64,000 nucleotides of DNA from Amaranthus tricolor (lineage: Eukaryota > Streptophyta > Magnoliopsida > Caryophyllales > Amaranthaceae). Shown here in pieces: positions 44,389-55,200 of this stretch. Location of the stretch: positions 16,875,846 to 16,939,845 of the forward strand of contig NC_080052.1 of NCBI RefSeq assembly GCF_026212465.1. Reading direction: 5' to 3'. The notes beneath the pieces were generated by a model. That model was given only the letters and a program-made list of their open reading frames with translations, did not search any database and was not told the origin of the DNA. Positions within the stretch are counted from its first letter, which is position 1. Each line of letters begins with the position of its first letter. The position numbers were made by a program, and so were the translations under genes.

Positions 44389-45358
44389 TGTCATGAGGCC
44401 ACTTCTTAAGCCTCAAACATGGAGCAAGGGGCAAGGAAGCATCGTGCCTATAAGGGTATTTTGTAGCACTTCTTACATAGAAAGATTTTCCATACTAAAG
44501 AAGACTATAGAATTCTTAAAAATATGGAAGATTTTAGAAGGTTTGAGAAGTATCTAGAGTGTTCTTCTAGAAGAAAATAGAATGTTCTGAAAATATATAG
44601 GTTGTTGTAGAATGTTTAGGAGGGGCTAGAACATTTTGAGAATCTTTGAAATTGTCTAAAATGTTTCATAAGACTCTAAAACACTTCAGAAGTATTATGT
44701 AAATACTAGAAGGACTTAGGTCATTCTCGGAGGGCCTACAACATTTTTGTATATTCATGTATATACTAAGTGTAGAATTCTCTCGAAAATCCTAGCATTG
44801 ATGACTGTATAATGTTGTATATAGTAGGTTGTACATAGTTTAGTGAACTCTAAAACATTTACGGCTTGTTTGGTAGGTGTAATAAACGGTGGTAATGAGA
44901 ATGAAAAATTAGTGTAATTTTGGTTGAAAAATCTCTTGCATACCTTGATGGCCATACTTGTCCAACTTCAATCATCACATTAATTACTTCATAAAATTCA
45001 TTCCAATGTATTTTCATTGGGAGAGGTGGTATTAGGTGGTAATGAAAATTTGTAAATAATTTTATTTTGTGATTAAAGTTTCATTACCATGAGAATGATA
45101 TGAAACTTTTGATTAAACTTTACACAATAAATGATTCCCATTACCACTATTCAATACCACTAACCAAACGGGTCGTTAAGGTAGGAAACCTTGCCTATAA
45201 ATAGGCATCCAAGGTTGTTAGTTGAGTAATAGAACTTCCATATAAACTCTCTACTTAAGCCACTTACTTGTTCTTCTTTATTCTGAGTTGAGAATTAGTG
45301 AGAAACTTAGGCACTTCGGGTGTGCAATCGAGGGGTTCATAACAAGCTCACGGGTCCA
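44389..45358 (+). repeat. 5' LTR of the degenerate Ty3/gypsy element
   Basis: Starts TGTCATGAGG and contains a TATA box (GCCTATAAATAGGC, about 45194) downstream of the inserted MITE. Removing the 314-bp MITE and its TTA duplicate leaves about 650 bp. The 3' edge is placed before ACTTGGTGCATCAAG and is approximate. Confidence 0.6.
44862..45175. repeat. 314-bp Harbinger-type MITE inside an LTR
   Basis: Ends CGGCTTGTTTGGTAGGTG and ACCACTAACCAAACGGGTCG, flanked by TTA on both sides (44859-44861 and 45176-45178). Same length as, and similar along its whole length to, 38973-39286. It must have arrived after the host LTR element. Confidence 0.87.
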
Positions 45359-45859
45359 ACTTGGTGCATCAAGTTTTCTTCGTCAGGGACGTGAACCAAG
45401 CCCAACTCTACATCTTGGAATGTAACCTTTAGGACTAGCATGGAGCATTGGTAAGTTCAACTCTTAGGTTGTCTAGCAGTTAGGTTATGATAGAAACTTG
45501 ATCATCCTACACAAGGCTAAGTTCCCAATTATTGGGGAAAGCGTAACTCGGCTAGCAAGCAGGAATTGTCGAGTAGCTCACATGGACATTGGTGAAAAAT
45601 GCCTCGATAGGACTACATCATAGCAAACATAGTTAAGTTGAATATCATAAGAGGTTGACGATGGTCACTAAAGATAAGTAACACATGGTATACTCAGAGG
45701 AAAAGGATGGCCAACAAATAACACCAATAATGAGGCCCATATCATAAGGTTCGAGCTTGCTATGGGGAAAATGATCGACTTGGTAAAAGAGGCCAGTTAC
45801 AAGATTAGGGGACTCCACGATAATATGGCAACAATGGAGACCAGCGTTGGGTATCTATG

Positions 45860-47468
45860 TGATAGGTCGTTTTACTACCAAAAATAATTCCTAATTCACC
45901 TAACTAGTATAGTTGGGAAAGTAGGGTCGAACCACTGTGGAAGGACAAATAAAGTCACAATTTGAACCAAGTTCACTATTGCTAACGATCAAATGTTGGA
46001 TTTTTGTTTATCTAAGTAAAACGCAAAAACAAGAGATGAATAGAATTTAATACTTAAAAACCTAGGGCTAAAAGGATTCACTATGCATCGATCATGATTT
46101 ATGAACAACAATTGGGATAGGAATGAATAAAGGCGAAGGAAGATGTTGCTCTCGCAAACAAATTCGACAATTAAACAATAAAACAAGCTATCGCGATTAA
46201 AGCTTAATTGTTCAAGGAAGGAAATCGTTCACTCAAACTCGCAACTCTCGCTTATAGAATTGAGCGAATAAAACTTGCAAATTGGCCAAACATGCAATCA
46301 ATCTAAAAACCCATCAATTGAATCGCCTAAACAAACCAAATTTAAATCCTAAAATCAAACAAGAATCATGACCTTTTGCATAGTTTCACCAAACCCTAGA
46401 AATAAAACTACTCACTAAGCATATTAAAACTAACTAGAGATTCAACAATTAAATTCATGGAGGAAATCAAATTCAAATTTAATGGAGAAGCAAACATTCA
46501 AAAATAATAATGATAAACAAGAACAAAAGATTGGAATTGAAACTAATACCTTCAATATAATTAGAATTACAATATTCAAGTGTTGATTAACAATCCCCCA
46601 TGACAAGTAATATGAGAAATCCTTGATACCAAACCCTCAAAAACAGAGAAAAAAATTGTTCTGGAAATTCCCCTCAAAAGCTATTTATATCCTCCTCAAA
46701 AGAGATCGGAGGATACGGGAAGTTACTAAAAAAAATAACTGCAGGACCCGGCCGGGTATGTGGAAACCCGGGCGGGTGCGAAGCATAACTAAATCTCAAA
46801 GATCAAAAAGTTTCTAAGTTCAGGAGTAAACCCGGCCGGGTATGTGGAAACCCGCCCGGGTACGCAGCAGAGCATTTTAATCTTCAATGGAAGCCTGGCC
46901 GGGTATGTGGAAACCCACCCGGGTATGAGAGTCTCACCCGGCCGGGTATGTGGAAACCCGCCCGGGTATGAGAGGCTCACCCGGCCGGGTGCGTGTGGCA
47001 ACTTTTTCTTCCAAATAGCGTCTTCAAATTCTTCTAAGTATCAAGTGCAAACCCGGTCGGGTATGTGGAGACCCACCCGGGTATGAGAGGCTCACCCGGC
47101 CGGGTATGAGGAAACCCACCCGAGTATGAGACCTGGTCAGCACAAAAATGACCTTTGAGTAGCTTATGACCTTCCAACTTGCAAATCTCGCTCCAAGAGT
47201 AGATTCCTAGCATAATTAGAGCTTTGTGCCTACAAAATAGATAAGAAACAAACACTCCAACCAAGCATAAAAACCAATAGAAAATTGAGCAAAATACGCG
47301 AGAAATGCTATGAAAATACAATGGGGGCATGGTAGAAAATAATATATAAAATACACACATGAAACTCCCCCGAGCCGAACCTTTGCTTGTCCTCAAGCAA
47401 ACAAGACAAGGTTCTAAGAATAAAAGTATGCTTCAGCCTAGAAAATAATATATAAAATACACACATCA
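45860..47468 (-). mobile_element. Solo LTR with perfect 5-bp target duplication
   Basis: 1609 bp starting TGATAGGTCG and ending ACACACATCA on the plus strand, flanked by CTATG on both sides (45855-45859 and 47469-47473). No internal retroelement domains. A TATA-like box on the minus strand (complement of CTATTTATATCC, about 46680) suggests minus orientation. The outer right part contains a 27-bp direct repeat (AGAAAATAATATATAAAATA...) at about 47337 and 47440. The CCCGGCCGGG-rich tandem region lies upstream of the TATA box. Confidence 0.82.
46746..47130. repeat. GC-rich tandem repeat with 12-bp palindromes in the solo LTR
   Basis: ACCCGGCCGGGT, a perfect palindrome, occurs at 46746, 46830, 46936, 46979 and 47094, with imperfect copies near 46896 and 47051. 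Most are followed by ATGTGGAAACCC(G/A)CCCGGGTA, giving a unit of roughly 43 bp. The block stands out sharply from its AT-rich surroundings. Confidence 0.85.
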
Positions 47469-47669
47469 CTATGCTAACAAATAAAGTCGCTTGAGTAAAG
47501 TACTAGTTACATTAAAGAAGGGTTTTGAGACCTAGTCAATAAGATGACCGACTTTTTACGTTTTGAGAAGGCCCCAATCAAGGAAATGTGTAAGGGACAA
47601 TTCAAGTCTATACAGGAAAGCGTAGAAGCCATCAAGGGTCATATGGCCTTGTGTAAGATTGCACTCGCA

Positions 47670-48640
47670 ATTGGACATTAGTATTTGAGGGGCTAAGAAA
47701 TAAAGTCCTCAAACCACTAAAATACAAGGGCGAACAAGACTCGAAGACTCTCAATAACATCTTTTGGAGCATCAAGAGGTTCTTCGAAGCCATGCATATG
47801 GACATGACGCTTGAAAAATTATTATCGCCAACATGTATTTATCGATGATGTTGTTTTATGGTTGGAAGGCGATAAGAGGACATCGACAAGGGGCTATGCA
47901 AGATTGAGACATAAGACGCATTCAACGCTGGCAGCAAGAGGCAATTATATCTTGAGAATGCGAAGAGCTAGCAATGAAGTTGTGGTCCCTAAGGCATATG
48001 GGATCCGTATGAGACTACATTAGCCAATACTTATCTTAAATGTTAGAAATCCCCAAAATGGAGGAGAAGAGTTACCTCATCTTCTTTATGGATGGTTTAT
48101 AGAGGTTAACCGAGCAATAGGTGAAGCATATAGAAATAGGACTCTTGTCGAGAAATTTTTCCATAATCATTGCTCGAGATCTAACAAGACTCGAGAATGG
48201 ATTGGGGCAAGCATGTCGTCAATGACAATCAAGGTGAAGAGGTTCACTAAGCAAAGTCGAGGTCAGATTGAACCGTGGTCAAAGCTCAAAGTGGATCAAA
48301 TGGTCGTGAAAAAGGTAAGCCATTAACTTATTTCCTATGTGGAAGGTCGCACATGGTAAGGACTTTCCCACAACGAAAAACGTTAAATGCCATTGTTGCT
48401 TTACTAGACAAGGAGTCTAAACCTGGGGTCGTGGAGTTTGTGTACTTTAAAGAGGAAGCCAAGATCGGCAGCATTAGACATCTCAATACAGAGTTTTTAA
48501 AGCATGAGGCAAATGCAACCACGAGAAATAGGGCAAGCGAAGTAGCTTGATGATTGTTAATGGGGAGATGAATGATGTCAAGACTAAGGTATTTTTGGAC
48601 ACGAGATTAATACACAACATCTCAGCATTGAAGGTAGCCA
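47670..48640 (+). pseudogene. gag-protease remains of the degenerate Ty3/gypsy element
   Basis: 47690-47815 reads FEGLRNKVLKPLKYKGEQD, SKTLNNIFWSIKRFFEAMHM, like the start of a retrotransposon-gag domain. 48030-48110 has LEIPKMEEKSYLIFFMDGL, the end of that domain. 48330-48400 has FLCGRSHMVRTFPQRKTLNA, a nucleocapsid zinc knuckle that has lost its first and last cysteines. 48589-48625 has VFLDTRLIHNIS, a protease active site with R in place of the catalytic-loop G. The pieces lie in different frames with stops. Confidence 0.7.
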
Positions 48641-49234
48641 ATAACTTTGGCATTCTTACACTAAGGTGGATGGCAAGGTGAAGGCCATCAATTCAAGGTA
48701 TTGGTGTATGTTAGTGTGGAATGTTTTAGAGACTTCTACACTATAGTCAACATGGATGGAGGATGTTGTTTTAGGCATTGAATTCCTATAATGGGTAACA
48801 CCACTTACGATACTGGCCTTGTAGGTGTTGGTTTGTTGATGATCACTTTAAAGGGGACAAGGTAAGACATTCAACTATAGGGTAACAAGTAATATGGCAT
48901 GAAAAGATCTATTTCTTGCTTGCATGGTGGATGCTAAATGGATTAGAATCAAGGCTCAAGATTAGCCAAGGTTTGGGGGTGGACCATTAACAAAGGATAT
49001 GCTCAAGAGAGAGCAACTCATGACTCAATTGGTACTAATATGATGAGATTGCTAAAAAAAGGAGCAACATTTCTTAAGGGAAGGCAAAACATGATTAATG
49101 ATAAGGACAAACATAGAGTAACTACATGGCACGAATGATACAACTCGTTGCAGCTTAAGGGGTGCATTAAGTCTTGAGCACAAGTCACAAGGAACAACCC
49201 TGACGGGGTTGTCAAGAATTTGGGTGGGGGAGAA

Positions 49235-49665
49235 TGTCATAAGTCTATTTCTTAAGCCGTAAACATTGATCATGGGGTAGTAAAATTTCGTGCCTATAGG
49301 GGTGCCTTGTAGCATGTCCGATGTAGAAAGGTTCTTCTACACTAAAGATTTACAAAAATATGGAAAGTCTCTAGAGTGGTCTAGAAGACTCTATAAGAAA
49401 ATAAAATGTTTCAAAAATGTTTTTGTCGGTCTAGAATACTCTAGGAGAGGTATAACATTTTGAAAACTTGTGGGACTGTATAAAATGTTTTAAAATGGTC
49501 TAAACAATTTGGATGCAATATGCATCTACTAGAAAGATCTAAGTTGTGCTAGAAGGGCCTAGGACGTTCTTGTATATTCATGTATGTACTATAGTGTAGA
49601 AGTCTCTAGAATATTCTAGGACATATGATTCACAATGTTGTATAAAATTCTAGATGGCTGGTTTG
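49235..49665 (+). repeat. Truncated 3' LTR of the degenerate Ty3/gypsy element
   Basis: Starts TGTCATAAGTC and follows the 5' LTR to about ATGTTGTATAAAATTCTAG. The R/U5 part found after the MITE in the 5' LTR is missing. Confidence 0.65.
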
Positions 49666-50812
49666 GAAGAAAAAAAGACAATAATATGGAATTGCCAAAA
49701 AATTTTATTGACGAAGTAAATTTTATTGATGGGGCTTGCACTCACTCTCGACTCTTTAACAAGAGCACCATGAGCGACTTCTCATAGCCCTGTTATTTTG
49801 AGAGGCCTAAATCTTTTGATTATTTAACTTTTATTTATTTATTAAGAAAGAGCTATAATATTTTTTACATAGATAAAAAGGTGATAATATAATGACAATG
49901 ATTTTGCATAATTAATGGTCATTCGTGACCTTGTTAATGGCTTGTTATTTATTTTTTAGTTATTGGTTGGTGGATATAATTTACTTTTTTCGTTGATAAT
50001 CATTATGGTTTTATTTTATTATATTTTCTAGGTTAATAGGTTAATTGAGCATATTAGTGTTTTGTGTAATTGAAGAAATTAGTAGTTTATCAATTATTAC
50101 TTGAAAAAGCCATAACGTTTATTTTTCAAGATTTCATTGTTTTGCTTTCGCCAAGGGCCTCAAAATGTCCAAAATGACCTTGCTGCTTGCACTAGTGGTG
50201 GTGTTGAGAAGTGAGGAGTAAAGAATAAAAAAGGACTTAAAAGAGAGAAGAAAGGAAAAAGAAACAAGACAATTATATAATGAAAGAAAATTATAAGATT
50301 CCAAAATGAAAAAAAATAATAATAATAGAGAGAGAATATAGGATATATGAGAAACTGAATAAGATGTAATTTCATTAACTTGGTGCGATGAGTTAATGCA
50401 TATTCGCATATTTATATCTATGCATTATTGTTCATCATTTCATTTTTTTGAGAAGTTGCTCATCATTTGATTTTGATCCATTTCATCTTCTATTAGATTG
50501 AAGATGCAAACAAGGCAGTGAAAGCGCATATGTCTTTTGTCTATTAGAGTTTGCCTCATTTCGTCAAAAAAAAAACTCTCATATAAAATAGTTGGGAGCA
50601 TTTACATAAAACAAAATTGTAACATACTCATCTATTTCTACTTGATATAAGGAATATTCATGAGAATTAAGAATAGTTGAATCATTTATATGGTAATGAT
50701 ATAATTATATAAAATAATAATGTTAAAGAAGAAAACATGGAGACCATAAGCATTAAAAATATATAAAATAAGTTAGTGGAAAAACTACAAAAACATCAAA
50801 CATTAAAAAATA

Positions 50813-51063
50813 CTCCTTCCTATTCTATCTATTAGTCTCATTTATTTTTTGTCACTATTCACTTATTACTCTTAATTTGTATTTATTCTTAATCTATAGG
50901 TTAAAACATAGTCATGTAGGATCTTGATTCATCTCAATACAAGGATTATTAATATCAATTTTTTTAATTTTTAATTAAAAACAATTAGAGATATTAAAGA
51001 TTAAAATGTTGCCTGAACAAGTGTGAAAAACTAAATGAGACTAATAGGTTGAATAGGAGGTAG
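50813..51063. repeat. Stowaway-type MITE
   Basis: CTCCTTCCTATTC at the left and GAATAGGAGGTAG at the right are inverted, with TA outside both ends (50811-50812 and 51064-51065). TCTATTAGTCTCATTTA pairs with TAAATGAGACTAATAGG further in. 251 bp. Confidence 0.82.
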
Positions 51064-51207
51064 TATTAAAAGAAAGTAAATGAGAAACATTTAAGAACCA
51101 TAAGCATTATTAAAATGTTAAAATAACGTCAGTGAAAAATATATGAAAGCAATAAATATTAAAATATATTAAAATTATGATGACTAAAGCTAATTATGTC
51201 CAAAAAT

Positions 51208-51604
51208 ATACTATTTTTGTTCCTTAAAGGAGTTCCCATTTGCCATTTTAGAATATTTCATTTGTTGTTCCTGTAAAGAATCTTTCTATTTATATTGAAA
51301 ATTTTGGACAAAAGTAACGTTGTTCATCCTCATTTTAATATTTAAATAATTCTTATGGTCCTGACATATCTTCCATTAACATTTTAACATTTTTATATTT
51401 CTTGTGGTCCCTACATTTTTCCGTCTAACTTTATAAAAATATTTTTTATTAATTATGGTCCTTATATTTTTTTCTGTCAACTTTCTTTTAATATATTTTT
51501 TTAATGTTTATAGTCTCAAATTTTTATTAATCAATTTTCATCCAATAAAAAAAATATCAACTACCTAACTATTTTTCTTAATATTAAGGAACGGAGGGAA
51601 TAAT
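51208..51604. repeat. Second Stowaway-like element
   Basis: CTATTTTTGTTCCTTAA on the left pairs imperfectly with TTAAGGAACGGAGGGAA on the right; CTCCCTCCGTTCC is the usual Stowaway terminus. Edges approximate. Confidence 0.6.
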
Positions 51605-52239
51605 ATGAATAGAAAAATTATGTAAGTTAAGAATAAATGAAATTGTCTAAATTGAAAATATAAACATCAAATAGAAATGAAAGAGTAGTAAAAAAGACAA
51701 CTTAAATTAGAAAGTGTGACAATTTTAAAGAAATGGTGAGACTAATAGCGAGAAATGATACCAATTGAATTGTCAGCAATTTTATATGTATATTATGATG
51801 AGTCGATGATGCATATCCCAAATTCAAGAACTATGACTTAACTCTGGACGGATGAAATTCCTTCTTTTTGTTAAATGGTAATGCTGCACTGTAAGAAACT
51901 TTCACTACCTAAGCAAAGCAACGCTGATTGAAAAAATGAACTATTATAAGGAACAGAAAAGAAGTTGAGCAAATATCACATGTACAATTCTACAGTATAG
52001 TGATTGGCTGCTTGCTAGACTACTGTTACCAGCAAATTCTTGTAAAGAGCACTAATTAAAATTGCTCCATCTTAGAGCTATAAACTAATTTACTGTAAGC
52101 CTCTAATAATACAAGATACTAATGCATGTATACAAATTGGGCATTTTACACCTTCTAGACAAATTAATCATGAACTACTATTGCGTTTGTCAGCAACTTG
52201 GGTTGTCAGTGCGATCTCCGAACCTATTAAATGTATAAC

Positions 52240-55200
52240 TTAAATGCTTGGTTTTGCATCACCATTGTCGGTCTCAAGAGGATTTTGAGAGACAATATTG
52301 CTGGTTGGAACAGCAGTTCTGGTAGCATTAATCATCGCAGATGCTTTACTTTGTGCGGCAACAACTGGTGCTGGAATGGCAGGTTTAGAAACACTGCTGA
52401 AATCTTCTTGCTGATTCCGAATATCAGTTCTTGACTTTACGATGCCGTTGTTGATTCCTTGAGAGCTTGTAGAATCTGATCGAGCTAAGGAAGAACATTG
52501 TGTTTCTGTTCCAACAGAGACAACTGATTGTCAAAAGCAAATTGAAGAAACAGGTACTTAAAATGCCACCTTACTTCGTAAGGTAGGTATACCTCGCGAT
52601 AAGTTTAATGTAATTTAACAAGGAGATACCCATGAATCATGATGTATTTGTATTTTTAAGACCAGATTGTCCATAAAATTATAACTCTAGTGGCTCCCAT
52701 CTAGACGAGGTGAGAGGCCGAATAAACAAACTTTCTTTTATAAACTAAGAGAGTGGTTATTTCCAATTGACCCTTGACTGAAAACAACTCGAATCTACGA
52801 AAGCAAGATACTATCCATTCATTTTCCAAGGAAAAAAAATAACTACCCTCCCACCATCCTGAAAGGGAGAAACAACTGAAAAATGGACAAATTCTATGCA
52901 TGGAGCAAAATATTGCTTTAAATTCAATCAAATCCTGGTCAAACAGCATTATTGTCTGAAATCAGAGTCGCTTGCATGCTCTGGATTCCGGAACCTCAAA
53001 TTTCAATTGGTTTAAACATTGTAACAGACCAACAAGAAGCACAAAGGGCTGAAAATGATATGAAATAATGGAACTTGAAGGATGGCACAACAGCCATGGT
53101 CATCAAGCCTAGAAAGCTCTTCAGAAAATTTTAAAATGAAAAGGAGCACACATGGAGCTTATTCGTTTAAAAAGTAAAGCTTCAGATTAAAATAGCACAA
53201 CAGCACTCTTCAAAAAAAAAAAAAAAAAAGCACAATAGCACTCTTCAAAAAAAAGCACAACAGCAAACTCAAAAACATGACGATAGTGTTCTAGTTTACT
53301 ACAAATTTAGTTTGAAAACCTGATTGTATTGTCATAAAATCTATTTCGTGCAACTTCACTAGTAATAAACGAAAATTTTAGCTATAGGTCTCCGTAATCT
53401 TCATGAAGATAGCAAACAATGTTACTGCAAAATTTTCTCAAAAGAAAAAGCCCACAGAGAAAGATAGTGATAATGTTGTTGCAAAATTGAGACCACTAGA
53501 TGCCAATCGTAATTGAAATCACAAAGACTCACCTTTTAACTCTCCAAATGTAATAATCCTATTAAGGCAATCTCGAAAGTTTGTCAATACGATTCTCTCT
53601 TGCTCAGCATAGATTTCTGAGGTGCTTTGCTCCAGCAATTGTGAAGATGATTGATGAATATGGTTGGCTAATCCATTAGGAGAACCACCAGCAATGAACA
53701 TCGTGTCTTGCTCATCACACCTCAAAGCTAGTGTTAAAGGGGACAATGGCCTGGATTTTGGTTGATCATTTCCATCTATGTTGAAATCATCAGGGTCTGT
53801 TCTATCAGTTTGGTTTCCACCGGCAGAATTATCAGGTACATTTTTCACATCTGATTTGTCCTGATTCTGAAATCTGTCCTCAGTTGGTGACGTGTGGGAA
53901 ATTTCTCCATCTTGTGTTTGCTTTTTATCAACTTTATTAGATTCTGCAAGAAATTAACATAGAAGCAATAGATTAAAAAAACAAACACAGAAATTTACAA
54001 TGGCATTCAAGATTGAATGTTTGCCATAAGAACTCAAAAGGCAAGGTATAATAATCTGATATTAAGGCTGTTCGGGTAAGTAGTATATTAAAATAACATA
54101 CTGAATTAAAATTTCAGATCATTTGTCACATGTTTCCAATTCCTCAGACCCAAGGATTCACCATGATTTTACTACGTTATACATATTATTGGTGTTTCCT
54201 TCACATTCTATCAACCACCGGGAAGTAGGAATTCTAATCATATTCTATTAGAGTTATTAATCCCTTTGCTGCTTTGAATTTTGCACTACTTTTCTTTAGT
54301 TTTTCAATGATCCCTCTTCTTTTCTTTCAATCTCATCCAGAAACTTAGTCTCTTTCCAGCTTAACCACTCATTTCTATTATTCACTTTTTTTTGTTTTAT
54401 TCTCCAATTCTCCTTTTTGCTAAATTTCACTCATTTTGCTTTAGGTGCAATATGAGAGGATAGAGAGAGTATTTTACAAGAAAATAACAATAACATTACA
54501 TTGCCACCGGGCCGCTAAAGTGGGCCAGCCTACGTGAAAACTACCTAACAAAACAAAGCATTTTTTGGACATCTCATTAATCATACATAGCTAGTTATTC
54601 TTACAAAAGGGAGTAATTATTTGCTTTTTAATCATTGAAACATGCTTATTCTTGACTGACCTAATCGCAATGGTAATGTTCAAAACACTCCCTGCACTGG
54701 AACATATGTTCATTAGCAATAAAGTGGCAGGTCAAAGGATTAATTTAGATTTTGTTTAAACATAATTCTATTGCAAAAAATAATGGAATTTTAAAAGCAT
54801 GATTTTATAAGTAAATTAAGTAGAATGTGTTGAGAATGACTAAATGAGTATATAGCAGCACAAGTATCAAAGACCAATCTCTCTTAAAGAAGTAATTGAT
54901 AGGTAGACACTTTGCACAGAAAATAAAACTCCTAGCAAATTGTAATTTCTCTCAAGTATACGTAGCACCTTAATTTTCGGATATCTTATAAAGTCCTTAT
55001 TGATATGCTTATTTACCTTGCGTGTTTCTCTTGATCAATCGTGTGAAAATATAAAAGCATCGAAAAAGTACTATGGTATCATAAAGCTCATGACCACGTT
55101 GTCCTTCCCCTTGATTTAGGGTTACAATCAGCACATAGGTTTTCCGCAAAGGCACATAAATCATTTTCCAATGAACTTTGATCGCTTGTAGTTAGACTTG

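Larger units (their letters stand above)
44389..49665 (+). mobile_element. Degenerate Ty3/gypsy element with nested insertions
   Basis: Two related LTR sequences: 44389-about 45358, starting TGTCATGAGGCC, and 49235-about 49665, starting TGTCATAAGTC. They share GTGCCTATA.GGGT, TCTTGTATATTCATGTAT and other blocks. TGGGTGGGGGAGAA before the second is the polypurine tract. Between them lie decayed gag and protease pieces but no RT, RNase H or integrase. A MITE (44862-45175) sits inside the first LTR and a 1.6-kb solo LTR (45860-47468) inside the internal region. The 3' LTR loses its match near 49665, so its end is truncated. Confidence 0.75.
49670..52239. other. Intergenic, AT-rich, with Stowaway-type MITEs
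   Basis: No coding sequence recognised; the minus-strand ORFs at 50134-50409 are low-complexity. Two MITEs are listed separately. The last several hundred bases should hold the TCX5 3' untranslated region. Confidence 0.5.

Noticed and set aside
47034..47396. 120-codon minus-strand ORF in the solo LTR
   Set aside because: It crosses the CCCGGCCGGG tandem array and AT-rich LTR sequence; repeated PGG/TRPG peptides come from the tandem DNA repeat.
52506..52538. TCX5 exon 8 beginning earlier, after CAATCAG
   Set aside because: It would add eleven residues with no family match. The acceptor at 52505 gives [13 protein letters not shown] as in relatives.
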